Source of the DNA: Ruegeria sp. HKCCD7303 | GTDB taxonomy: Bacteria > Pseudomonadota > Alphaproteobacteria > Rhodobacterales > Rhodobacteraceae | Reading direction: 5' to 3' | NCBI RefSeq assembly: GCF_013111185.1 | Contig: NZ_WVRE01000005.1 | Coordinates: forward strand, 186,001 to 250,000 | DNA: 64,000 bases | In this document: one piece after another, positions 56,957-64,000 of the stretch | Layout of the letters: each line of letters starts with the position of its first letter | Position numbering within the stretch: position 1 is the stretch's first letter | Made by a program: the position numbers and the translations under genes | Notes under the pieces: generated by a model | Seen by the model: only the letters and a program-made list of their open reading frames with translations | Database searches by the model: none | What the model was told of the DNA's origin: nothing

Positions 56957-57880
56957 TTGAACACGCCTGTGACAGAACAGTTGCACCCAAACGCGATCGG
57001 GCTGGACGCGCGACCGCTGTCGGATGTCGCCGCCCTTCTTGCACAGTCGCAAGCAAAGGCTGCATCGGCGCCGCTGGACGCAGTTGACCCGATCTGCGAA
57101 GGGGCTGTGACCATGGCCGCAACGATCCGGGCAGAAGGCGTTCTGCGTTATCTAGCTGCTGGCTCTTCCGGGTTGATGGCTGCAGCAGACGCGCTTGAAC
57201 TTGGGGGCACTTTTTCAATCCCGGCACATCAGGTTCGCATCCACATGGCGGGTGGCTTACCTTCCAACGCGGAAATGCCTGGCGACGTCGAAGATATCTC
57301 GACCACTCTCACAGATGAACTTGCCGACCTGACCGTCCGGGATACTCTGATCGCTGTATCGGCAAGCGGAACAACACCATACACGGTCGCGGCAGCGCGT
57401 ATCGCACGCGATAAGGGCGCCAAAGTTATAGGTATCGCCAACAACGCAGGCACCGAGCTATTGCAATTGGCACATCACGCGATCCTTCTGCCTACACCAC
57501 CCGAACTGGTTTCCGGCTCAACCCGAATGGGCGCGGGAACGGCGCAAAAAATAGCGTTGAACATGTTATCGACTCTGATGGCCATGGAGTTGGGGCATAT
57601 TCAGGACGGCATGATGATCAACCTGCGTGCCGACAATGACAAACTGCGCGCCCGCGCCAATGGAATCGTGCGTCAGCTGACAGGTGTTACCTCGGAACAA
57701 GCCGCATCGGCGCTGACCGCCGCTGACGGCAACCTCAAAATCGGCGCGCTTGTTGCAGCTGGAGCCAGGTCTGCCGAGGCTGCACACGCGTTGCTGAATG
57801 AAGAAAACGGCCATCTGCGTCGCGCAATGAATCGACTGAAACACAAAAACGATAACATCAACCTGGGAGAAACCAAATGA
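56957..57880 (+). CDS. MurQ-like N-acetylmuramic acid 6-phosphate etherase
   Basis: About 307 residues from a TTG start, preferred because GGGGGAG lies 6 bases upstream and the protein then opens NTPVTEQLHPNA as in MurQ; an ATG at 56912 lacks a site. Single-SIS fold: LAAGSSGLMAA, SVSASGTTPYTVAA-like sugar-binding loop, and the GCKR/MurQ signature PPELVSGSTRMGAGTAQK. Differences from E. coli MurQ: Arg of TSGR is Leu, Lys of RMKAGT is Gly, and the second catalytic Glu region (near DVED) is shortened. The substrate may therefore differ. It overlaps the binding-protein gene by 4 bases. Confidence 0.78.
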   Translation: MNTPVTEQLHPNAIGLDARPLSDVAALLAQSQAKAASAPLDAVDPICEGAVTMAATIRAEGVLRYLAAGSSGLMAAADALELGGTFSIPAHQVRIHMAGGLPSNAEMPGDVEDISTTLTDELADLTVRDTLIAVSASGTTPYTVAAARIARDKGAKVIGIANNAGTELLQLAHHAILLPTPPELVSGSTRMGAGTAQKIALNMLSTLMAMELGHIQDGMMINLRADNDKLRARANGIVRQLTGVTSEQAASALTAADGNLKIGALVAAGARSAEAAHALLNEENGHLRRAMNRLKHKNDNINLGETK

Positions 57881-59127
57881 AACGCAAAGTTTTAAGCTTG
57901 GCACTAATGACCACAGCGCTGGTCACAAGCGCCTATGCGCAAGAGGCTACGCTGACAATCGAAAGCTGGCGCAACGACGACCTGGCCCTTTGGCAGGAAA
58001 AGATCATTCCAGCGTTCGAAGCAGAGCACCCGGGGATCAAGGTTATCTTCTCACCCTCCGCGCCTGCCGAGTACAACGCGGTTCTGAACTCGAAACTTGA
58101 GGCCGGATCGGCCGGCGACCTGATCACCTGCCGCCCGTTTGATGCTTCGCTGGCGCTGTACGAAAGCGGGCATCTCACCGACCTGTCCGACCTCGAGGCC
58201 ATGGGCAATTTCTCAGATGTTGCGAAATCCGCATGGCAGACCGATGACGCATCCGCCAGCTTCTGCGTGCCGATGGCGTCGGTGATCCACGGCTTCATTT
58301 ACAACAAAGACGCCTTCAACGAGTTGGGCCTTGAAGTCCCCACCACAGAGGCCGAGTTCTTTGTTGCTTTGGACAAGATCAAGGAAGACGGCACCTATAT
58401 CCCGATGGCGATGGGCACCAACGACCAGTGGGAAGCCGCGACGATGGGCTACAACAACATCGGCCCGAACTATTGGAAAGGTGAGGAAGGCCGTCAGGCG
58501 CTGATCAAAGGCGAGCAGAAACTGACCGACCCGCAATGGGTTGCACCCTATGCAACACTTGCTAAATGGGCGGACTATCTGGGGGACGGTTATGAGGCAC
58601 AGACCTATCCTGACAGTCAGAACCTGTTCACCCTCGGTCGCGCCGCGATTTATCCGGCAGGCAGTTGGGAAATCGCTGGCTTTAACACGCAGGCCGATTT
58701 CGAAATGGGTGCCTTCAAGCCTCCGGTCCAGAATGCAGGTGACACCTGCTATATCTCGGACCACACCGATATTGGCATCGGCCTGAATGCCGCCAGTGAA
58801 AACCAAGAGGCCGCGCGGACATTCCTGTCCTGGGTCGCCAGCCCGGAATTCGCCAGCATCTTTGGCAACGCGGTTCCTGGGTTCTTCCCCTTATCCAACA
58901 CTCCGGTCGAACTGGAAGACCCGTTGGCAAAAGAAATCGTGGGCTGGCGAGATGAGTGCGAAAGCACGATCCGTTCGACCTACCAGATCCTGTCGCGCGG
59001 CACACCGAATCTAGAAAATGAAACCTGGGGCGCATCTGTTGCTGCTATAAAAGGCACCGAAACCCCCGAGGCTCTGGGCCAGCAACTGCAGGACGGTCTG
59101 GCCAGTTGGTACGCGCCGCATCAGTAA
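57877..59127 (+). CDS. Sugar ABC transporter substrate-binding protein
   Basis: 416 residues with a signal peptide (ALVTSAYAQE) and the solute-binding protein family 1 pattern (ESWRNDDLALWQEKIIPAFEAEHPGIKVIF). Periplasmic. Start overlaps the MurQ stop. With the permeases and ATPase downstream it forms a carbohydrate CUT1-type importer; the amino-sugar neighbours suggest GlcNAc, MurNAc or their oligomers. Confidence 0.88.
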   Translation: MKRKVLSLALMTTALVTSAYAQEATLTIESWRNDDLALWQEKIIPAFEAEHPGIKVIFSPSAPAEYNAVLNSKLEAGSAGDLITCRPFDASLALYESGHLTDLSDLEAMGNFSDVAKSAWQTDDASASFCVPMASVIHGFIYNKDAFNELGLEVPTTEAEFFVALDKIKEDGTYIPMAMGTNDQWEAATMGYNNIGPNYWKGEEGRQALIKGEQKLTDPQWVAPYATLAKWADYLGDGYEAQTYPDSQNLFTLGRAAIYPAGSWEIAGFNTQADFEMGAFKPPVQNAGDTCYISDHTDIGIGLNAASENQEAARTFLSWVASPEFASIFGNAVPGFFPLSNTPVELEDPLAKEIVGWRDECESTIRSTYQILSRGTPNLENETWGASVAAIKGTETPEALGQQLQDGLASWYAPHQ

Positions 59128-59147
59128 AACCTGACAGCTAACCATCA

Positions 59148-59171
59148 CCGGACGCGGGATTTCGCGTCCGG
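59148..59171 (+). terminator. Intercistronic hairpin between binding protein and permease genes
   Basis: CCGGACGCG and CGCGTCCGG form a 9-bp stem with a 6-base loop, then TCCTTTTCC. It is typical of stem-loops that protect binding-protein mRNA and lower permease expression; it may terminate partially. Confidence 0.6.
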
Positions 59172-59191
59172 TCCTTTTCCCGGAGACCAAC

Positions 59192-60106
59192 ATGCAGACC
59201 CGCCGCATACGCTGGCATATCGTCGTTTTCCTTGCCCCTGCGGTTCTGGTCTACACGGGGGTGATGATCTTCCCTTTGTTCAACACGCTCCGCCTCGCAC
59301 TGTTCACCGAGGTCGATCAGACGCGCGTTTATGTGGGCATACAGAATTTCCGCACGCTGTTTTTCGACCCTATCTGGTCCGAACAGTTTTGGAACGCGTT
59401 GGGAAATAACTTCTGGTTTTTCCTGATCCACATGCTCGTGCAGAACCCCATCGGCATCGCCTTGGCAGCAATCTTGTCACATCCGCGTCTGAGGTTCGCC
59501 GCGCTTTACCGTTCGGCCATTTTTATCCCCACGATCCTAAGCTTTGTGATCGTTGGGTTTGCCTGGAAACTGATCTTGTCACCACTCTGGGGCATTGCTC
59601 CGTCGATGCTGGACGCCATTGGTTTGAAATCACTGTTTGCACCGTGGCTGGGTAAAGAAGAATACGCACTGACAACGCTGGCGCTGGTGTCGGTCTGGCA
59701 GTTCGTCGGCATCCCGATGATGTTGATCTATGCCGCCTTGCTGTCGATCCCGGAAGAAATCCTAGAGGCCGGAGAGATTGACGGGATTACCGGAGCTTCC
59801 GCGTTCTGGAAAATCAAACTGCCGCTGATCCTGCCGTCTATCGGAATCATTTCAATCCTGACATTTGTAGGTAACTTCAACGCGTTCGACCTGATTTATG
59901 TCTCTCAGGGGGCACTGGCAGGGCCGGATTTCTCAACCGACATCCTTGGTACATTCATGTACCGCACTTTCTTTGGCTTCCAATTGCAACTGGGTGATCC
60001 GCATATGGGATCCGCTATCGCAGGGGCCATGTTCGCGATCATCCTCGTGGGGGTCTGCATCTACCTATTCGGCATCCAGACCCGGATGCGCAGGTACCAG
60101 TTGTGA
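59192..60106 (+). CDS. Sugar ABC transporter permease (MalF/UgpA type)
   Basis: 304 residues, six membrane segments, with the EAA loop (EAGEIDGITGASAFWKIKLPLILPSI) that contacts the ATPase. Inner membrane. Second gene after the binding protein, with a hairpin in between. Next permease starts 10 bp on. Confidence 0.88.
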   Translation: MQTRRIRWHIVVFLAPAVLVYTGVMIFPLFNTLRLALFTEVDQTRVYVGIQNFRTLFFDPIWSEQFWNALGNNFWFFLIHMLVQNPIGIALAAILSHPRLRFAALYRSAIFIPTILSFVIVGFAWKLILSPLWGIAPSMLDAIGLKSLFAPWLGKEEYALTTLALVSVWQFVGIPMMLIYAALLSIPEEILEAGEIDGITGASAFWKIKLPLILPSIGIISILTFVGNFNAFDLIYVSQGALAGPDFSTDILGTFMYRTFFGFQLQLGDPHMGSAIAGAMFAIILVGVCIYLFGIQTRMRRYQL

Positions 60107-60116
60107 GGGCATGGCC

Positions 60117-60956
60117 ATGAACAAAGCACGCCAAAACCCGCTGAACACAGCCGCCATGCATGGGGCGCTGATCCTTTACACGCTGATCGCCCTGTTCCCG
60201 GTCTTCGTCATCATCATCAACAGCTTTAAAACCCGCCGCGCCATCTTCCGTGAACCGCTTGCCCTACCCGATTCCGAAAGCTTTTCGCTGATCGGGTACC
60301 AGACGGTGATGAAACAAGGGGATTTCTTCCTCTATTTCCAGAATTCGATGATCGTTACGGTGGTATCGCTGACATTCATCCTGCTTTTTGGTGCCATGGC
60401 GGCCTTTGCCCTCAGTGAATACCGGTTCAAGGGCAACCTGCTAATGGGTCTCTATCTGGCGCTTGGGATCATGATTCCGATCCGTATCGGTACCGTCGCG
60501 ATCCTCGAGATGATGGTGGCCACCGGGCTTGTCAACACGCTTTGGGCCTTGATCCTTGTCTACACGGCACAAGGATTGCCGTTGGCGGTGTTTATCCTGT
60601 CCGAGTTCATGCGACAGGTCTCGGACGACCTGAAAGATGCGGGCCGTGTCGACGGATTGTCTGAATACACAATCTTTTTCCGTCTTGTCCTTCCGCTAGT
60701 GCGCCCGGCAATGGCGACAGTGGCTGTGTTCAACATGATACCGATCTGGAATGATCTGTGGTTCCCGCTGATCCTCGCCCCCGCTGAAGAGACCAAGACC
60801 CTGACGCTGGGCAGTCAGGTCTTCATCGGTCAATTCGTCACCGATTGGAATGCGGTTCTTTCTGCCCTGTCGATGGCGATCCTGCCGGTGCTGGTGCTCT
60901 ACGTCATCTTCTCACGCCAACTGATCCGCGGCATCACTTCAGGAGCTGTCAAATGA
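60117..60956 (+). CDS. Sugar ABC transporter permease (MalG/UgpE type)
   Basis: 279 residues from the ATG at 60117, with GAGGG 7 bases upstream; an ATG at 60111 is too close to it. Six segments and EAA loop (DDLKDAGRVDGLSEYTIFFRLVLPL). Its stop overlaps the next start (ATGA). Confidence 0.88.
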   Translation: MNKARQNPLNTAAMHGALILYTLIALFPVFVIIINSFKTRRAIFREPLALPDSESFSLIGYQTVMKQGDFFLYFQNSMIVTVVSLTFILLFGAMAAFALSEYRFKGNLLMGLYLALGIMIPIRIGTVAILEMMVATGLVNTLWALILVYTAQGLPLAVFILSEFMRQVSDDLKDAGRVDGLSEYTIFFRLVLPLVRPAMATVAVFNMIPIWNDLWFPLILAPAEETKTLTLGSQVFIGQFVTDWNAVLSALSMAILPVLVLYVIFSRQLIRGITSGAVK

Positions 60957-61987
60957 CCCGAGTTCTGATTGCAGGCCTTGGCAATATGGGCCTAAGCCAC
61001 GCGCTGGCCCATCACCAGCATCCGGACGCGCAAATCGTGGGGCTGGTGAACAGGTCCGGTCATGTGGAGCATCCCGAGTTGGGTCATTATCCCGCCTATT
61101 CGGATTTCCACTCTGCATTGACCGAAACAAATCCGGATTTGGTGGTTGTCGCCACCTATTCCGACAGCCATGCCTATTATGCCTGCGCCGCAATGGAAGC
61201 CGGCGCGCATGTCTTCGTTGAAAAACCACTGGCCACCACAGTGGCCGATGCCAAACGCGTTGTCGAAAAGGCCACCCAAACCAACCGCAAACTGGTGATC
61301 GGCTACATTCTGCGCCATCACCCGTCGTGGATGCGCCTGATTTCCGAGGCGCGTGACCTTGGCGGGCCATATGTGTTTCGCCTGAACCTCAACCAGCAAA
61401 GCAGCGGGGCCGAGTGGGAGACGCATAAGGCGCTGATGCAGACCACCTCTCCCATCGTCGATTGCGGTGTGCACTACGTCGATGTAATGTGCCAGATCAC
61501 AGACTCGGACCCGGTGCGCGTACATGGCATGGGGCTGCGCCTGAGCGATGAGATCGCTAAAGACATGTACAATTACGGACAGTTTCAGGTGGTCTTTGAG
61601 GACGGCTCGGTCGGTTGGTACGAGGCCGGTTGGGGCCCGATGATGTCTGAGACCGCGTTTTTCGTGAAAGACATCGTCTCGCCCAACGGGTCGGTTTCGA
61701 TCACCGATGGCAACGAGGGCGCATCCTCAGATATCGACGGCCACACCAAGGTCGGCGGCATTCTGGTCCACCGCCCCGAGGGGGACAGTCAGATCGACAT
61801 GCCCGATGAACCCGGCCATCAGGAGCTTTGCGACGCAGAGCAGGCCTATATGCTGCGCGCCATTGTCGAGGATATCGATCTGACCCGCCACATGAACGAC
61901 GCCGTGCAATCGCTGGCCATCTGTCTGGCAGCAGACGAAAGCATCCGTACTGGCCAACCCATTTCGCTGAAAGAGGCACACCAATGA
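60953..61987 (+). CDS. Gfo/Idh/MocA-family NAD(P)-dependent oxidoreductase
   Basis: 344 residues. Rossmann start VLIAGLGNMGLSHALAHH, the family HVFVEKPLATT motif with the catalytic Lys, and a C-terminal alpha/beta domain with DCGVHYVDVM. It acts on a sugar or cyclitol hydroxyl. Located between the permease and ATPase genes with ATGA overlaps on both sides, so it is coupled to the uptake system; the true substrate is unknown and may be a modified amino sugar. Confidence 0.85.
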   Translation: MTRVLIAGLGNMGLSHALAHHQHPDAQIVGLVNRSGHVEHPELGHYPAYSDFHSALTETNPDLVVVATYSDSHAYYACAAMEAGAHVFVEKPLATTVADAKRVVEKATQTNRKLVIGYILRHHPSWMRLISEARDLGGPYVFRLNLNQQSSGAEWETHKALMQTTSPIVDCGVHYVDVMCQITDSDPVRVHGMGLRLSDEIAKDMYNYGQFQVVFEDGSVGWYEAGWGPMMSETAFFVKDIVSPNGSVSITDGNEGASSDIDGHTKVGGILVHRPEGDSQIDMPDEPGHQELCDAEQAYMLRAIVEDIDLTRHMNDAVQSLAICLAADESIRTGQPISLKEAHQ

Positions 61988-62979
61988 CCGCCCTGACGCT
62001 TACGAACGTGAACAAGTCCTTTGGCAATGTCGAGGTTCTCAAGGACATCAATATCGAAGTGGAAGACGGCGAGTTCGTCGTCTTCGTCGGCCCCTCGGGC
62101 TGCGGCAAGTCCACCCTATTGCGCGTGATCGCAGGTCTGGAAGATGTTACATCGGGCGAAGTGCGCATTGGCGGCGAGCTGATGAACCTCACACCGCCCT
62201 CCAAGCGCGGTATCGCGATGGTGTTCCAGAGCTATGCGCTCTACCCGCATCTGAATGTGCGAAAGAACATGTCACTGGCGCTGAAACAGGAAGGCCAAAC
62301 TAAGCAGGTCATTGATGAACGTGTCGCCAAGGCGAGCAAGATGTTGAACCTTGAACCTTACATCGACCGCTACCCGTCCGAGCTGTCCGGCGGTCAGCGT
62401 CAGCGTGTTGCCATCGGTCGCGCGATTGTTCGCGAACCCAAACTGTTCCTGTTTGACGAACCTCTATCAAATCTGGACGCGGCTTTGCGTATGAACACGC
62501 GGCTTGAGATCGCGAATTTGCACCAGCAGCTGGACGCTTCGATGATTTATGTAACCCATGACCAGACCGAAGCGATGACTTTGGCAGACAAGATCGTCGT
62601 GCTACGCGATGGGCGCGTTGAGCAGGTCGGCAGCCCGATGGAGCTGTACAACAATCCTGCCAATCAGTTTGTCGCCGGTTTCCTTGGCGCACCGTCAATG
62701 AATTTCTTCCCCGCCAGCGTGGTTGGCGACAGCGCGGACATCACAATGGGCGTCCGCCCCGAGGATCTCTTTCTGGCCGATGACGGTCCGCTTGCCGCAA
62801 AAGTGACCCATGTCGAGCATCTGGGCGGAGACACGAATGTGATCGCGATGATGCAAGGCCATCAGGTCACAGCCCGCCTTTTTGGCCAGCATCACGTGGA
62901 CACGGGCCAAGAGATACAGATTGGCTATACGCCAGATCGCAGCTATCGCTTCGACACACATGGCGCGCGGCTGGCCTGA
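61984..62979 (+). CDS. Sugar ABC transporter ATP-binding protein (UgpC/MalK type)
   Basis: 331 residues. All motifs intact: Walker A GPSGCGKST, LSGGQRQRVAIGRA, Walker B LFLFDEPLSNLDA and H-loop YVTHDQTEAMTLAD, followed by a TOBE-like C-terminal domain (GVRPEDLF). Energises the importer at the inner membrane. Last gene of the rightward arm. It is a useful contrast to the degenerate ABC pair at 43.9-47.6 kb. Confidence 0.92.
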   Translation: MTALTLTNVNKSFGNVEVLKDINIEVEDGEFVVFVGPSGCGKSTLLRVIAGLEDVTSGEVRIGGELMNLTPPSKRGIAMVFQSYALYPHLNVRKNMSLALKQEGQTKQVIDERVAKASKMLNLEPYIDRYPSELSGGQRQRVAIGRAIVREPKLFLFDEPLSNLDAALRMNTRLEIANLHQQLDASMIYVTHDQTEAMTLADKIVVLRDGRVEQVGSPMELYNNPANQFVAGFLGAPSMNFFPASVVGDSADITMGVRPEDLFLADDGPLAAKVTHVEHLGGDTNVIAMMQGHQVTARLFGQHHVDTGQEIQIGYTPDRSYRFDTHGARLA

Positions 62980-63031
62980 GCCGCTACTGAATTCCGCTCA
63001 CCGCAACAGCTTATCAAGCTTCGCGCCTGGT

Positions 63032-64000
63032 TCAGGAAAAACGATCAGGTGAAAAAGCCTTTACATCGACATGAAGTCTCCGCCCAGCCGTGTTATCTGC
63101 CACCAACCGGGCGGTGGTGGCAGCCAAAGTCAGCCCAAGCTGACCATGCCCGGTGGCGAATTGGACGTTGTCCAGACGATGACTGCGCCCGATGATCGGT
63201 CGCGTGTCCGGAGTGAAGGGGCGATAGCCGACGCGACGCTCGGCAACGTCCGTCTTCAGGCCGGGCAAGACCCGATGCGCCCGTCGCACAAGCACATCCG
63301 CCCGGTTCCAGTTTGGTGCTGCGTCCAAACTGGCGAACTCGATTGTACCCGCGACAGCCAGAGCTCCGTCATACGGCGTAACGCCGAACCCGCCTTTAGG
63401 GTAGAAAATCGTGTGTTTCAGCTCCACACCCGGATCTGACAATGCCGTTGAATACCCTGCCACACCCTCCAGTCGAATTGGTACGCCAAGATCTTTCGCC
63501 AAGCCTTTGGATCGTGCACCCGCAGCCAAGACAAATTGATCTGCAAAAAACTCAGTTCCGTCGGTCAGTTTAACCGATTGCACCTTTCGGCCTTCGCGGT
63601 CGAACCCTACGGCCCCTACCCGTTTTACAGTTCCGCCTCGTTTCAAAAATGTCTGGTGCAAGGCTTCGACCAGGCGTTTAGGGTCCGTCACATAACTCCA
63701 GTCCCGCAACACCGCCGCATATTTGAAATCGGGCGCTATCGCTGGGTCAAGCTCGTGTGCATCATGGCCCGAGATTTCATCAATGGTGCAGCCAAGTTCG
63801 CGCGCCAGATCAAAAGCCGCCCCCATGGTCGCCTTGTCGGCATCATCGTCGAACAGCTTGATGACGGGTCGCTCTATCAGCATTTCAGGTTCGCCGATGT
63901 CCTGCAATTGCGCCTTGAAATCCGCGGTGGCCGAGAATGTCAGCCGCGCGAGATCAGAGGCAATGGCACGCATTTTTGATGGGCGGGCGTTGGCGGTGAA
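63032..64000 (-). CDS. D-amino acid dehydrogenase-like FAD protein, partial
   Basis: The frame is open to the right edge, so the N-terminal FAD Rossmann motif is outside the window; 322 codons are visible. The visible part is the DAO/DadA type: ADQFVLAAGARSKGLAKDLGV, YPKGGFGVTPYDGALAVAGTIEFA, RRVGYRPFTPDTRPIIGRS and TGHGQLGLTLAATTARLVAD. It oxidises D-amino acids to oxoacids at the inner membrane. Converges with the amino-sugar arm 52 bp away; a link through D-alanine from peptidoglycan is conceivable but inferred. Confidence 0.85.
   Translation of the reverse strand, partial: FTANARPSKMRAIASDLARLTFSATADFKAQLQDIGEPEMLIERPVIKLFDDDADKATMGAAFDLARELGCTIDEISGHDAHELDPAIAPDFKYAAVLRDWSYVTDPKRLVEALHQTFLKRGGTVKRVGAVGFDREGRKVQSVKLTDGTEFFADQFVLAAGARSKGLAKDLGVPIRLEGVAGYSTALSDPGVELKHTIFYPKGGFGVTPYDGALAVAGTIEFASLDAAPNWNRADVLVRRAHRVLPGLKTDVAERRVGYRPFTPDTRPIIGRSHRLDNVQFATGHGQLGLTLAATTARLVADNTAGRRLHVDVKAFSPDRFS

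Overview
The window looks like chromosomal DNA from a marine alphaproteobacterium of the roseobacter type (Rhodobacterales). This is inferred from gene content: split sulfopyruvate decarboxylase genes, a glyA-lpdA-lipA-AGCS symporter run, a sulfatase, an amino-sugar ABC uptake cluster, IalB-family and DUF4242 proteins, and class III cyclases fused to TPR domains. The DNA is moderately GC-rich by eye. No rRNA, tRNA, CRISPR array, insertion sequence or phage gene was seen.

Left part (1-16.6 kb). A leftward operon glyA-lpdA-lipA-AGCS symporter (glycine/one-carbon and lipoate functions) faces a rightward XRE-cupin regulator; an inverted repeat sits just upstream of glyA. An MFS transporter follows. 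A LysR gene then stands divergent to comD-comE (sulfopyruvate decarboxylase) and an FMN-dependent 2-hydroxyacid dehydrogenase, a plausible sulfolactate to sulfopyruvate to sulfoacetaldehyde module. Next is a leftward group of DUF3179 membrane protein, sulfatase and outer-membrane barrel protein, divergent to a membrane-anchored DNA-binding/TPR regulator preceded by a perfect 17-nt palindrome.

Middle (16.6-37.4 kb). Here are a DUF4242 protein with a divergent LysR gene, then a receptor-like adenylate cyclase with FlgO/TolB-like and TPR regions. After these lies a deletion scar that joins two 5'-truncated genes head to head (an AIF-type flavoprotein and an HxlR regulator). Then comes a giant leftward autotransporter gene of about 13.3 kb with roughly 55 glycine-rich repeats of about 65 residues. 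It is split by a frameshift that is exactly explained by an 8-bp tandem duplication. An IalB-family gene follows it directly. A CRP-like site and a palindrome lie upstream of the autotransporter.

Right-middle (36-52.9 kb). An Hsp70-like protein, an IPNS-like dioxygenase and a DapA-family aldolase precede a secretion locus. In that locus a large cadherin-like/PA14 protein is divergent from two type-I-secretion-style ABC proteins and an HlyD adaptor. Both ABC proteins have intact reading frames and membrane domains, but their ATP-binding domains have lost nearly all catalytic motifs. This is the best candidate in the window for an undescribed system. A cyclase, a quinone-reductase/SnoaL operon and its divergent LysR gene follow.

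Right end (53-64 kb). An amino-sugar locus has two divergent arms. The leftward arm is BadF-type kinase, GntR regulator, SIS deaminase and nagA. The rightward arm is a MurQ-like etherase, binding protein, two permeases, a Gfo/Idh oxidoreductase and an ABC ATPase. Together they suggest PTS-independent import, phosphorylation and breakdown of GlcNAc and/or MurNAc. A D-amino-acid dehydrogenase-like gene runs off the right edge.
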